The position numbers and the translations under genes were made by a program. A stretch of DNA of 64,000 nt, taken from NCBI GenBank assembly GCA_021286855.1, contig JAJTBO010000007.1:62001-126000 (forward strand). Reading direction: 5' to 3'. Numbering within the stretch: the first letter of the stretch is position 1; each line of letters opens with the position of its first letter. The notes under the pieces are model-generated. The model saw nothing but the letters and a program-made list of their open reading frames with translations, had not been told where the DNA came from and ran no database searches. This DNA comes from Hyphomicrobiales bacterium (GTDB taxonomy: Bacteria > Pseudomonadota > Alphaproteobacteria > Rhizobiales > Ancalomicrobiaceae). Below, one piece after another: positions 19,766-28,757 of this stretch.

Positions 19766-21085
19766 ATGAGCGACACCGCCCCCAAGATCTCCTTCGTCAG
19801 CCTCGGCTGCCCCAAGGCCCTCGTCGACAGCGAGCGCATCGTCACCCACCTGCGCTCCGAGGGCTATGAACTGGTGAAGACCCACGCCGGCGCCGACGTG
19901 GTGGTGGTCAACACCTGCGGCTTCCTCGACAGCGCCAAGGCCGAGAGCCTCGAGGCGATCGGCAAGGCGATGGCCGAGAACGGCCGCGTCGTCGTCACCG
20001 GCTGCATGGGGGCCGAGCCCGGCGAGATCTCCGAGAAGTTCCCGAACGTCCTGGCGATCACCAAGCCGCAGGCCTACGAGAGCGTCGTCGAGGCGGTGCA
20101 TGCCGCGGTGCCGCCGGCGCACGATCCCTTCGTCGATCTGGTGCCGCCGCAGGGCGTCCGCTTCACGCCGCGCCACTACGCCTATCTGAAGATCTCGGAG
20201 GGCTGCTCCAACCGCTGCAGCTTCTGCATCATCCCGCATCTGCGCGGCGATCTCGTCTCGCGGCCGGCGAACGAGGTGCTGCGCGAGGCCGAGAAGCTGG
20301 TCAAGGCCGGCGTCAAGGAGATCCTGGTGATCTCGCAGGACACCTCCGCCTACGGCCAGGACCTGCGCTACGCCGCGAGCCCGTGGCGCGACCGCGAGGT
20401 CCGGGCGAAGTTCCTCGACCTCTCGCGCGAACTCGGCGACATGGGCGTGTGGATCCGTCTCCACTACGTCTACCCCTATCCGCACGTCGACGAGGTCCTG
20501 CCGCTGATGGCGGAAGGCAAGATCCTTCCCTATCTCGACATCCCGCTCCAGCACGCCGCGACCCCGGTCCTGAAGGCGATGAAACGCCCGGCGGCGCAGG
20601 AAAAGACGCTGGAGCGCTTCGCCGAGTGGCGTAGGGTCGTCCCCGATCTCGCCATCCGCTCCTCCTTCATCGTCGGCTTCCCCGGCGAGACCGAGGAGGA
20701 TTTCCAGGCCCTGCTCGACTGGATGAGCGAGGCGAGGCTCGATCGCGTCGGCGCGTTCAAATACGAGGCGGTCCGCGGCGCGGCGGCGAACGAGTTTCCC
20801 GGCGCCGTGCCCGAAGAGATCAAGCAGGAACGCTGGAACCGCCTGATGGCGCATCAGCAGCCGATCGCCGAGCGCATCCAGAAGGGCCGGATCGGCCGTC
20901 GCGTGCCGGTCCTGATCGACGAGGTCGGCCCGAGCGTCGCCAAGGGCCGAACCAAGTGGGACGCGCCCGAGATCGACGGAACCGTCCACGTCGCCTCGCG
21001 CCGTCCCTTGCGCGCCGGCGAGATCGTCACGGTCAAGATCGAGGCGGCCGACGCCTATGACCTGAGGGGAACGGCGGTCGACTGA
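19766..21085 (+). CDS. rimO: Ribosomal protein S12 methylthiotransferase
   Basis: 439 residues, a standard radical-SAM methylthiotransferase. The N-terminal UPF0004 domain supplies Cys15, Cys51 and Cys80 for one 4Fe-4S cluster. The radical-SAM motif CSNRCSFC gives Cys147, Cys151 and Cys154. The C-terminus is the TRAM domain (VPVLIDEV to the end). [12 protein letters not shown] at the N-terminus is specific to RimO rather than the tRNA enzyme MiaB. It adds a methylthio group to an Asp of ribosomal protein S12. The ribosome binding site before ATG 19766 is weak, but the protein starts in the expected place. Confidence 0.97.
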   Translation: MSDTAPKISFVSLGCPKALVDSERIVTHLRSEGYELVKTHAGADVVVVNTCGFLDSAKAESLEAIGKAMAENGRVVVTGCMGAEPGEISEKFPNVLAITKPQAYESVVEAVHAAVPPAHDPFVDLVPPQGVRFTPRHYAYLKISEGCSNRCSFCIIPHLRGDLVSRPANEVLREAEKLVKAGVKEILVISQDTSAYGQDLRYAASPWRDREVRAKFLDLSRELGDMGVWIRLHYVYPYPHVDEVLPLMAEGKILPYLDIPLQHAATPVLKAMKRPAAQEKTLERFAEWRRVVPDLAIRSSFIVGFPGETEEDFQALLDWMSEARLDRVGAFKYEAVRGAAANEFPGAVPEEIKQERWNRLMAHQQPIAERIQKGRIGRRVPVLIDEVGPSVAKGRTKWDAPEIDGTVHVASRRPLRAGEIVTVKIEAADAYDLRGTAVD

Positions 21086-21092
21086 CCGCCGT

Positions 21093-21689
21093 TCACTCCG
21101 CCGCCCCCTCGCCGAGTTCGACCAAGGCCCGTTCGAAACGGCGATCCGGAACCAACCAGATCGCCGCGACCAGGGCGTAGAGCGCCAGCGAGACGAACGG
21201 CCAGACGAAGGCGAAGCCGATCGCCACGGCATAGAGCCCCATCGACACGATCTCCTTGCCGCCGTGGCCGAAGGCGCGGGCGAAGGCGCTGTCCTTCGCG
21301 TGTCGACGCCTCAGAACCACCGCCAGGATCGTGTAGGCGATCGCCGCCGCGATCAGCACGACGCCGTAGAGCGCCACCGGCAACGGGGCGAAATGGTTCT
21401 CCCCCATCCAGTCGGTGACGAAGGGCACCAGCGTCAGCCAGAACAACAGATGCAGATTGGCCCACAGCGCCGAGCCGTCGACGCCGCCGACCGCCTGGAA
21501 CATGTGGTGATGGTTGTTCCAGTAGATGCCGACGTAGACGAACGACAGGACATAGGCGAGGAACACCGGGGCGAGCCCGGCGAGCGCCGCGAAGTCGGCG
21601 CCGTGCGGCACCTTCAACTCCAGCACCATGATGGTGATGACGATGGCGAGCACGCCGTCGCTGAAGGCCTCAAGCCGTCCCTTGTGCAT
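21093..21689 (-). CDS. TMEM175-family (DUF1211) membrane protein
   Basis: 198 residues. The first helix carries the diagnostic RLEAFSDGVLAIVITIMVLELKVP, whose FSD motif lines the ion pathway in TMEM175 channels. About six helices follow (LAPVFLAYVLSFVYVGIYWN, LLFWLTLVPFVTDW and others). Bacterial members form tetrameric potassium-permeable channels of uncertain role. The ribosome binding site GGGGGAG lies upstream of ATG 21689. It converges on rimO with a seven-base gap and follows the LLM gene by 60 bases on the same strand. Confidence 0.85.
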   Translation of the reverse strand: MHKGRLEAFSDGVLAIVITIMVLELKVPHGADFAALAGLAPVFLAYVLSFVYVGIYWNNHHHMFQAVGGVDGSALWANLHLLFWLTLVPFVTDWMGENHFAPLPVALYGVVLIAAAIAYTILAVVLRRRHAKDSAFARAFGHGGKEIVSMGLYAVAIGFAFVWPFVSLALYALVAAIWLVPDRRFERALVELGEGAAE

Positions 21690-21749
21690 GGCGCATCTCC
21701 CCCTCGCCGACGCCCGATCCTGCCCGGCGACGATGTGAGACGCAACGCC

Positions 21750-22790
21750 TCAGGCGGTCGTCGTCGGCGTCAGCGCCCGCCGCACCTCCGGCAGGACGTC
21801 GACGGCGAGCCGTTCGATCGTCTCGGCGACCATGGCGAAGGGCTGGCCGCCGATGTCGATCTGCGCCAGGAAGCGGGAGTGGCCGAACAGGGAATGCTCG
21901 AAGAGGATCTTGTCGACGATCTCGGCAGGAGAGCCGACGAAGAGCGCCCCCTCCGGCCCGCCGAGCCGCGCGAAATCCTCTCGCCCGACCGTCCATCCGG
22001 CGTCGCGGTTCGGCAGATTGTGCCGCAGATAGGCGGCGTAGTGCGGATAGAACGCCTCGCGCGCCCGCGCCCCGTCCTTCTCGACGTGGCAATGGGCCGA
22101 AACGGCGAAGCGGTAGGCCTTCGCCCCGTGGCCGCTCGCCGCCAACGTCCGGCGATAGAGATCGGCGAAGGGAACGAACTGGCGCGGCGATCCGCCGATG
22201 TTGGCGAGATTGAGCGGCAGGCCGAGCCGTCCGGCCCGAACCGCGCTCGCCGGCGTGCCGCCCGCCGCGATCCAGATCGGCAGATCGCCGCAGGGTCGCG
22301 GCGCGATCTCGGCGTTTGCGAGCGCCGCGCGGTGGCGTCCCGCGAAGCTCACCCGCTCCTTCGCCCGGATCTCCAGAAGGAGGCCGAGATTGTCCTCGAA
22401 CAAAGTCTCGTAGTCGTCGAGAGCGAGGCCGAACAGCGGGAAGGATTCGATGAACGCCCCGCGCCCCGCCATGATCTCGGCGCGGCCGCTGGAGATCAGG
22501 TCGACCGTGGCGAACTCCTCGTAGACCCGAACCGGATCGCTCGACGACAGGATCGTCACCGCGCTGGTCAGGCGGATCGATTTCGTCACCGCCGCGATCG
22601 CCGCCAACACCGTCGCCGGCGAGGAGATCGCATAGTCGGAGCGATGATGCTCGCCGACGCCGAAGACCGAAAGCCCCGCCTCGTCGGCGAGTTTCGCCGC
22701 CGCGATCACCTCGTCGAGGCGGCGGCGCGCGGCTTGCGGCCCGCGCGCGCCGGGCGGCAGATCGCCGAAGGTGTAGAGGCCGATCTCCAT
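21750..22790 (-). CDS. LLM-class flavin-dependent oxidoreductase
   Basis: 346 residues with the luciferase-like TIM-barrel pattern: N-terminal IGLYTFGDLPP, LADEAGLSVFGVGEHHRSD, TSAVTILSSSDPVRVYEEF, GRAEIMAGRGAF, and IWIAAGGTPASAVRAGRLGL near residue 185. These enzymes use FMN or F420. Bacterial genomes outside Actinobacteria mostly use FMN for oxidation of small organics. Start ATG 22790 overlaps the stop of the upstream hydrolase (TGATG), so the two are translationally coupled. Substrate not predictable. Confidence 0.88.
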   Translation of the reverse strand: MEIGLYTFGDLPPGARGPQAARRRLDEVIAAAKLADEAGLSVFGVGEHHRSDYAISSPATVLAAIAAVTKSIRLTSAVTILSSSDPVRVYEEFATVDLISSGRAEIMAGRGAFIESFPLFGLALDDYETLFEDNLGLLLEIRAKERVSFAGRHRAALANAEIAPRPCGDLPIWIAAGGTPASAVRAGRLGLPLNLANIGGSPRQFVPFADLYRRTLAASGHGAKAYRFAVSAHCHVEKDGARAREAFYPHYAAYLRHNLPNRDAGWTVGREDFARLGGPEGALFVGSPAEIVDKILFEHSLFGHSRFLAQIDIGGQPFAMVAETIERLAVDVLPEVRRALTPTTTA

Positions 22791-23428
22791 CACGACGCCT
22801 CCCCGCCCCGCGCGATCTTCGCCAGGAAGGCCCCGCCGAGACGGACGCCGGCCGCGTCGATGCCGTGGCCGAGCCCGGACAGGAGATGGAGCCCCGGCTG
22901 GACGCCGGCCTCCGCGAAGACCCGCGCCGCGATCTCGCTCTCGCCGAACGGAATGACTTCGTCGTCGCGACCGTGGATCAGCAACAGCGGCGTCTTCGAC
23001 GGCGCGCCCACCGGCGGCCGTCCGAGCCGTCCGGAATAGGCGACGACGCCGGCGAAGCGGCGGCCGCGGCCGATCGCGTCGAGCGCCATGATCGAGCCCT
23101 GCGAAAAGCCGACCAGCGCGGTGCGCTCGGCCGTCGTACCGGCCCGCGCGATCGCCAGATCGACCACCGCGTCGAAGGCGGAGACCGCGTCGGCGATGCG
23201 CGCGCCGCGGTTCTCGGGCGTCACGCCGAGGATCGAGAACCACTGGCGGCCGAAGGGCGCGCCGTCGAAGGGATGCGGCGCGTCCGGCGCGGCGAAGGCG
23301 ACGCCGGGAAGGTCGTCGCGCCAAACCTCGCCGAGCTCGGCGAGATCGTCGCCGCGCGCGCCGACGCCGTGCAGGAAGATCACGAGATCGAGGCGGCGGG
23401 CCTCGGACGAAGAAGACGAGACGGACAT
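22790..23428 (-). CDS. Alpha/beta hydrolase (phospholipase/carboxylesterase family)
   Basis: 212 residues. The oxyanion-hole segment is VIFLHGVGARGDD (from residue 16). The nucleophile elbow is GFSQG with Ser109, the acid is Asp156 in IHGRDDEVIP, and the base is His188 in SGLGHGID, a complete triad. The family (YpfH/acyl-protein thioesterase-like) hydrolyses carboxyl esters. ATG 23428 has GAGG just upstream; a longer frame to 23473 has no such site. The stop overlaps the LLM oxidoreductase start, suggesting linked function in breakdown of an ester-containing compound, which is inference. Confidence 0.88.
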   Translation of the reverse strand: MSVSSSSSEARRLDLVIFLHGVGARGDDLAELGEVWRDDLPGVAFAAPDAPHPFDGAPFGRQWFSILGVTPENRGARIADAVSAFDAVVDLAIARAGTTAERTALVGFSQGSIMALDAIGRGRRFAGVVAYSGRLGRPPVGAPSKTPLLLIHGRDDEVIPFGESEIAARVFAEAGVQPGLHLLSGLGHGIDAAGVRLGGAFLAKIARGGEAS

Positions 23429-23542
23429 GGAACCTCGGGGGAAGAGTGGGCTTCCCCCGAACCATGCGCCCACGACGTCGATCCGACTACCGCCGAGTTT
23501 CGCCGAGCACCGTTCGACGTTTCCGAACGATTGCCGCTCGCC

Positions 23543-24520
23543 TCACGGCGTGAACACCATCGATCCGGTCGTCGCGCGGGCCTCGAGCGCCCTGTGGGCG
23601 TCCGCCGCCTCCTCGAGCTTCCACACCTTGGAGAGCGGGATCTCGACCGCGCCGGAGCCGATCACCGAGAAGAGGTCGGCCGCCGTCTCCTCGAGATCGG
23701 CGCGCTGGGCGACGTAGGTGAAGAGCGAGGCGCGCGTCGCGAAGAGCGAGCCGCGCGAGGCGAGCTCCTGCATCGAGAACGGCGGCACCGGTCCGGAAGC
23801 GTTGCCGAAGGAGACGAACATGCCGAGCGGCTTCAGGCAGTCGAGCGACTTCGGGAACGTGTCCTTGCCGACCGAGTCGTAGACGACGTCGACGCCCTTG
23901 CCGCCGGTCAGCTCCTTCACCGCCGCGACGAAATCGTCCTTGCGGTAATCGATGACGTGGTCGTAGCCGCGCGTCTTCGCCAGCGCCACCTTGTCGGGGC
24001 CGCCGGCGGTGCCGATCACCGTCGCGCCGAGATGCTTAGCCCACTGGCCGGCGATCTGACCGACGCCGCCCGCCGCCGCGTGGAAGAGCAGGGTCGTGCC
24101 CGGTCCGACCCGGAACGTCCGCCGCAGGAGATAGCGCGCCGTCATGCCCTTCAGCATCGCCGCCGCCGCCACCTCGAAGGGGATCGCCTCGGGCAGCTTC
24201 ACCAGCCGGTCGGCCGGCACGAGCCGCTCCTCGGCGTAGGAGCCGATCGGCCCGACATAGGCGACCCGGTCGCCGACCGCGACCGTCGTCACGCCCGCGC
24301 CGACCGCCGTGACCGTGCCGGCGCCCTCGTTGCCGGGGATGAACGGCAACCCCTGCGGCGCCGGATAGAGCCCGGAGCGGAAATAGCAGTCGATGAAGTT
24401 GAGGCCGATCGCGCCGTGGCGCACCCGCGCCTCGCCCGGCCCCGGCGCGCCGATCTCGACCTCGTCGAGCCTGAGAACCTCCGGTCCGCCGGTTTCATGC
24501 ACGCGGATCGCCTTGACCAT
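23543..24520 (-). CDS. qor: NADPH:quinone reductase (Qor, zinc-free MDR)
   Basis: 325 residues, a medium-chain dehydrogenase/reductase without the zinc ligands. Family blocks are IRVHETGGPEVL, GLNFIDCYFRSGLYP, FIPGNEGAGTVTAVG, MLKGMTARYLLR and the NADPH fold HAAAGGVGQIAGQWAKHLGA. This set matches E. coli QorA, which reduces quinones one electron at a time with NADPH. The start MVKAIRVHETGG agrees with the family. It is divergent from the SulP gene, with about 130 bases for promoters. Confidence 0.93.
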   Translation of the reverse strand: MVKAIRVHETGGPEVLRLDEVEIGAPGPGEARVRHGAIGLNFIDCYFRSGLYPAPQGLPFIPGNEGAGTVTAVGAGVTTVAVGDRVAYVGPIGSYAEERLVPADRLVKLPEAIPFEVAAAAMLKGMTARYLLRRTFRVGPGTTLLFHAAAGGVGQIAGQWAKHLGATVIGTAGGPDKVALAKTRGYDHVIDYRKDDFVAAVKELTGGKGVDVVYDSVGKDTFPKSLDCLKPLGMFVSFGNASGPVPPFSMQELASRGSLFATRASLFTYVAQRADLEETAADLFSVIGSGAVEIPLSKVWKLEEAADAHRALEARATTGSMVFTP

Positions 24521-24652
24521 CGTCTCGTCCTCCTGACCGGAAGCATCCTGCAGCTTCGATCTCGGCCTGCACTATTTCCCTTGCCGAGGCCCGGATCAAG
24601 CGTGCTAGCCTCATGCCTCCCATCGAGTCCTCCCCTCACGAGTGCCGCCGCG

Positions 24653-26398
24653 ATGCAGCCCGCGAACGAGCGTTTTTCCGACCTCTTCATGCCGAAACTG
24701 GTGACGGTTCTGCGCGAGGGCTACGATCGACGAAGATTTCTCGCCGATGTGATCGCCGGGCTGACGGTGGCGATCGTCGCCCTGCCGTTGGCCATGGGCA
24801 TCGCCATCGCCTCCGGCGTCGAGCCGGAACGCGGGCTCACCACCGCGATCGTCGCCGGCTTCCTGATTTCGGCGCTCGGCGGCTCGCGTTTCCAGATCGG
24901 CGGCCCGACCGCCGCCTTCATCGTCGTCGTCTACCGGGTGGTCGAACGCCAGGGCTACGACGGTCTGGCGCTCGCCACCTTTCTCGCCGGCCTGATGTTG
25001 ATCGCCATCGGCCTCCTCAGGCTCGGCACCTACATCAAATACATCCCCCACCCGGTGACGATCGGCTTCACCGCCGGCATCGGCATAACCATCTTCGTCT
25101 CCCAGCTCGCCGATCTCCTCGGCCTGAAGACGGAGAAGCTGCCCGGCGAATTCGTCGCCAAGGTCGAGGCGCTCGCCCGCGCCCTGCCGACCCTCGATCC
25201 GGCGACGATCGCCATTTCGGTTCTGACCTTCGCCACCATCCTGGGGCTTCGACGGTGGAAGCCGAAACTGCCCGGCCTGCTCTTCGCGGTGATCGCCGCG
25301 GCCGCCGCCGTCGCCCTCTTCCATCTCGACGTCGCCACCATCGGTTCGAAGTTCGGCGGCATCCCGCGCACGCCGCCGTCCCCGGCGCTGGCGATGCCGA
25401 CCTGGGACAAGCTCGTCGCGGTCCTGCCCGACGCCATGACCATCGCGCTGCTCGCCGGCATCGAGTCCCTGCTCTCCGCCGTCATCGCCGACGGCATGAC
25501 CGGACGGCGTCACCGCTCCAACTGCGAGCTGGTGGCGCAGGGCGTGGCCAACGTCGTCTCGCCGATCTTCGGCGGCATTCCGGCGACCGGCGCCATCGCC
25601 CGCACCGCGACCAACATTCGCTCCGGATCGGCCGGCCCGGTGTCCGGCATCCTGCACGCCGTCTTCCTGGCCGCCTTCGTGGTGGTCGCAGCCCCGCTCG
25701 CCTCGTGGATCCCGCTCGCCTCGCTCGCCGTGATCCTCGCCATCGTCGCCTGGAACATGAGCGAGGTGCACGCCCTCTCCCATCTCCTGCGTCATGCCGG
25801 CTGGGGCGAACGGCTGGTCCTCGTCGCGACGCTCGGACTGACGGTCTTCGTCGACCTCACCGTGGCGATCCAGGTCGGCGTGGTGCTCGCCGCCATCCAG
25901 TTCATGCACAACATGGCGGAAGCCGTGGAGGTGGAGAGCCACGGCGCGGCGCATCTCGATGTGGCGCATCTCCTCGAGCGCGACGTTCCCGATGCGCCGG
26001 GGATGCGGCCGGCCTATGAGAGCGCCGTCTTCGACGACGTCGTCGTCTACCGCATCCACGGGCCGTTCTTCTTCGGCGCGGCGGATCGGCTCGCGCGCAC
26101 CCTCGGCCGCATCGGCGATCGGCCACGCTTCCTGGTGCTCGACTTCGCCGAAGTTCCGCTGGTCGACACCACCGGCGCGACCGCGTTGAAGTCGGTGATC
26201 GATCAGGCGAGCCGGCGCGGCACCAGCGTCATCCTCTCGTCGATGTCGCGGCCCGTCCGCCGCGCCCTGGTCGGCTTCGGCGTCAAGCGGCCGGAAGTGC
26301 ACGTGTCGACCGCGCCCTCGATCGAGGTGGCGATCGACCGCGCCCGTCGCGGCGCGCTCCTCAAGGACGACGTCGAGGCGGAGCGGACGCACGCCTGA
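24653..26398 (+). CDS. SulP-family anion permease with STAS domain
   Basis: 581 residues. The membrane part (about 25-430) starts DVIAGLTVAIVALPLAMGIA and contains the SulP motif GGSRFQIGGPTAAFIVVV, with about 12-14 helices. The STAS domain at about 465-560 has the anti-sigma-antagonist-like strand VLDFAEVPLVDTTGATAL. SulP proteins import sulfate, bicarbonate or other anions. GIPATGAIARTATNIRSG is the usual second signature. ATG 24653 was chosen because the family begins shortly before the first helix. Upstream the frame lies antisense to qor. No carbonic anhydrase or sulfate-assimilation gene is adjacent, so the substrate is open. Confidence 0.92.
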   Translation: MQPANERFSDLFMPKLVTVLREGYDRRRFLADVIAGLTVAIVALPLAMGIAIASGVEPERGLTTAIVAGFLISALGGSRFQIGGPTAAFIVVVYRVVERQGYDGLALATFLAGLMLIAIGLLRLGTYIKYIPHPVTIGFTAGIGITIFVSQLADLLGLKTEKLPGEFVAKVEALARALPTLDPATIAISVLTFATILGLRRWKPKLPGLLFAVIAAAAAVALFHLDVATIGSKFGGIPRTPPSPALAMPTWDKLVAVLPDAMTIALLAGIESLLSAVIADGMTGRRHRSNCELVAQGVANVVSPIFGGIPATGAIARTATNIRSGSAGPVSGILHAVFLAAFVVVAAPLASWIPLASLAVILAIVAWNMSEVHALSHLLRHAGWGERLVLVATLGLTVFVDLTVAIQVGVVLAAIQFMHNMAEAVEVESHGAAHLDVAHLLERDVPDAPGMRPAYESAVFDDVVVYRIHGPFFFGAADRLARTLGRIGDRPRFLVLDFAEVPLVDTTGATALKSVIDQASRRGTSVILSSMSRPVRRALVGFGVKRPEVHVSTAPSIEVAIDRARRGALLKDDVEAERTHA

Positions 26399-26420
26399 GG
26401 CGGCGCGCCCGCTCGGAGGC

Positions 26421-27170
26421 TCAGGATTCCACCTTCGCCGCGGCCCGCGCCCGCGCCTTGCGCTTCTTGGCGGTGATGTTGATCGCCTCGACCGCCGCCG
26501 AGAAGGCCATCGCGGCGTAGACGTAACCGCGCTCGATGTGGAAACCCATGCCGTCGGCGACCAGCGACACGCCGATCAGCAAGAGGAAGGCGAGCGCCAA
26601 CACCTTGGTGGTCGGGTGCTCGTTCACGAAGGCGGAGACCGGCCCGGCGGCGACGTACATCACGCCGACGGCGATGATCACCGCCGCGATCATCACCTCG
26701 ACCTGCTGGGCGAGACCGACCGCCGTGATGATCGAATCGAGCGAGAAGACGATGTCGATCACGATGATCTGACCGACCACCAGCGAGAAGGCGCGCGACG
26801 CGGTCCGCGCCATCTCCTCCTCGACATGCTCCTCGAGCTCCTCGTGGATGTGGTTGACCGCCTTGTACATCAGGAAGGCGCCGCCGCCGATCAGGATCAG
26901 GTCCTTCACCGACAGCGGATGGCCGAGGATCGTCAGGACCGGATCCTTCAGCGACACGATCCACGAGATCGCGAAGAGCAGCGCGATGCGGAAGAGCAGC
27001 GCCAGCCCCATGCCGATCCGCCGCGCCCGCGCCGCTTCGGCCGCCGAAAGATGGCTCGTCGCCACCGACAGGAACACGACGTTGTCGATGCCGAGCACGA
27101 TCTCGAGCGCCGTCAGCGTGACCAGCGACGCCCACGCCGTGGGATCGGAGAGAAGGGCGACGAAGTCCAT
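26421..27170 (-). CDS. TerC-family integral membrane protein
   Basis: 249 residues and seven to eight helices. The two acidic TerC motifs are present: TALEIVLGIDNVVFLSV near residues 21-37, and IVIDIVFSLDSIITAVG near 136-152. TerC-family proteins (YkoY/Alx) export manganese or help load metal on secreted enzymes, and some confer tellurite resistance. A His/Glu-rich loop (HIHEELEEHVEEEM) between them could bind metal. GAGGATCGCCC precedes ATG 27170. It is last in a three-gene minus-strand run with DUF2182 and an NTF2-like gene. Confidence 0.92.
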   Translation of the reverse strand: MDFVALLSDPTAWASLVTLTALEIVLGIDNVVFLSVATSHLSAAEAARARRIGMGLALLFRIALLFAISWIVSLKDPVLTILGHPLSVKDLILIGGGAFLMYKAVNHIHEELEEHVEEEMARTASRAFSLVVGQIIVIDIVFSLDSIITAVGLAQQVEVMIAAVIIAVGVMYVAAGPVSAFVNEHPTTKVLALAFLLLIGVSLVADGMGFHIERGYVYAAMAFSAAVEAINITAKKRKARARAAAKVES

Positions 27171-27197
27171 GGGCGATCCTCTTCGAGGCGGGGAAGG

Positions 27198-28121
27198 TCA
27201 GAAGAAACGGGAAATGAGAACCGTGCCGACCGGCGAGGCGAGCACCAGTCCCGCGCCCCAGGCGAGGAAGACGACGCCGACGATGCGGCTGACCCAGACG
27301 GTCGGCGACAGCTTCTCGATCGTCATGATCGCGCCGAGGATGGCGATCCAGATCACGTTCATCACGCCGACCGCGAACATCACCACCATCAACGCCCAGC
27401 AGCAGCCCATGCAGTCGAGCCCCTGCGCGATCCCCTGACGGAAGACGCCCATCAGCTGGTTCGTCCAGTGGTCGGCGAAGAACGGCCGCGGCGTGCGGCA
27501 GCGCGCCAGACACGCCCATTTCAGCGGCGAGAACTGATAGAGCCCGGCGGCGAAGATCGTCGTGCCGGTGAGCACCTCGCTCATCGGCAGCCCGGCCGGC
27601 GTCAGCAGGCGCGCCTGGGTGAGCAGGCCCTGCGCCGCCGTCGCCACCGCCGAGAAGGCGATCCAGACGGCGAGATAGCCGAGCGCCAGCAGCACCGGCG
27701 AGACGATCGTCTCACCCGCCCGCCGCCGCTCCTCGCCGAGATCGGCGTAGGCGCGGAACACCGGCACGGCGGTCGGCAACATCATCGCCATCACCATCGC
27801 CACCCACATGGCGAAGACGAGGATCCAGTCGCGGAGATTCCAGGCGCCGTCGACCGGTCCGCACAGGACCGTCAGCGCCGCCCGCGTCTCCGGCGTGAGC
27901 TCGGCGAGGCCGTTGAGGCGATTGAAGATCCCCATGCCCGGACCGAGCGTCGCCATGTCGGTGGTCGCCAGCATGCCGACGATCATCGCCCCCATCCACG
28001 CCCAACCGAGCGCGAAGGCGATCGCGACGAACGCCGCCACGGCGAGATGCGGACGCGCGAAGAAGGCGACCGTCGTCGCGTTCGCCTCGGCCGTCTCGGT
28101 CGGTTCGGTTCGTCTCGTCAT
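27198..28121 (-). CDS. DUF2182 predicted metal-binding membrane protein
   Basis: 307 residues from ATG 28121. Six or seven helices carry the DUF2182 signatures WVAMVMAMMLPTAVPVF, GYLAVWIAFSAVATAAQ, YQFSPLKWACLARCRTP and LDCMGCCWALMVVMFAVGVMN. The Met- and Cys-rich helices are thought to bind metal (copper in some members), but biochemical proof is limited. The ribosome binding site is poor. ATG 28187, overlapping the upstream gene, is an alternative that would add 22 charged residues. Its position directly before a TerC gene fits a metal-handling role, which is inference. Confidence 0.85.
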   Translation of the reverse strand: MTRRTEPTETAEANATTVAFFARPHLAVAAFVAIAFALGWAWMGAMIVGMLATTDMATLGPGMGIFNRLNGLAELTPETRAALTVLCGPVDGAWNLRDWILVFAMWVAMVMAMMLPTAVPVFRAYADLGEERRRAGETIVSPVLLALGYLAVWIAFSAVATAAQGLLTQARLLTPAGLPMSEVLTGTTIFAAGLYQFSPLKWACLARCRTPRPFFADHWTNQLMGVFRQGIAQGLDCMGCCWALMVVMFAVGVMNVIWIAILGAIMTIEKLSPTVWVSRIVGVVFLAWGAGLVLASPVGTVLISRFF

Positions 28122-28176
28122 TCGGACTGAGATGGTCCGGGACGCCGGTCGACGCAAGTCCCCGCGCCCGCTTTCT

Positions 28177-28572
28177 TCATTCCGCATCGCTCTGCGGCAG
28201 CGACCAGTGGGTGTGGACGATCCGCGGCCCCTGCGGCCCCAGTCGGTAGACCTCGCTCGCCTGCCAATGCGTCGCCACGCCGGTCTCGCCCGTCGAACGG
28301 AACCGATAGGAGAGCAGGACCATCTCGCCGCTCTCGACGATGCGCGGGTCGAGGATCTCGAACGAGCGGACCTTCACCTGCCCCCTCAGCGCCTCGTAAT
28401 GGGTGGCGAGCGCCGCCCGTCCGTCGATCCGCTGCCACAGGAACGGCTCGAAATAGCCGACGTCGTCCGCCGAAATCTCCAGAAATCCACTCGGATCGCC
28501 TCGGCACCAGCGCTCGAGCGCCGCCCGTTCCGCCCTCAGGACAGGATGTTCCTGCATCTCCAGCTCGGCCAT
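28177..28572 (-). CDS. SnoaL-like / NTF2-superfamily protein
   Basis: 131 residues, a single cone-shaped NTF2 fold: helical start AERAALERWCRGDPSGFLEI, then GYFEPFLWQRIDGRAALATHYEAL and strands MVLLSYRFRSTGETGVATHW and SEVYRLGPQGPRIVHTHWSL. The family covers ketosteroid-isomerase-like enzymes and DUF4440 proteins of unknown use, so the substrate is not predictable. The gene starts at ATG 28572 and its end overlaps a possible upstream start of the DUF2182 gene, so they probably share a transcript. Confidence 0.8.
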   Translation of the reverse strand: MAELEMQEHPVLRAERAALERWCRGDPSGFLEISADDVGYFEPFLWQRIDGRAALATHYEALRGQVKVRSFEILDPRIVESGEMVLLSYRFRSTGETGVATHWQASEVYRLGPQGPRIVHTHWSLPQSDAE

Positions 28573-28757
28573 GGCTCGATGGTCCTTTCCGCTCGCGCCT
28601 CGGACGGCGAGAGGATACCGGAGCCGATCGTCACACGAGATCCGCTCGATCCCGGATGGCGCGTGCGAAGCGGGCTGTCGCGCCGCCCCGCGCCTGCTAA
28701 GAAGATCGACGCGCCCGGCCGACCGTCGAGCGCGTCGAGAACGAAGGAAGAGCGCCC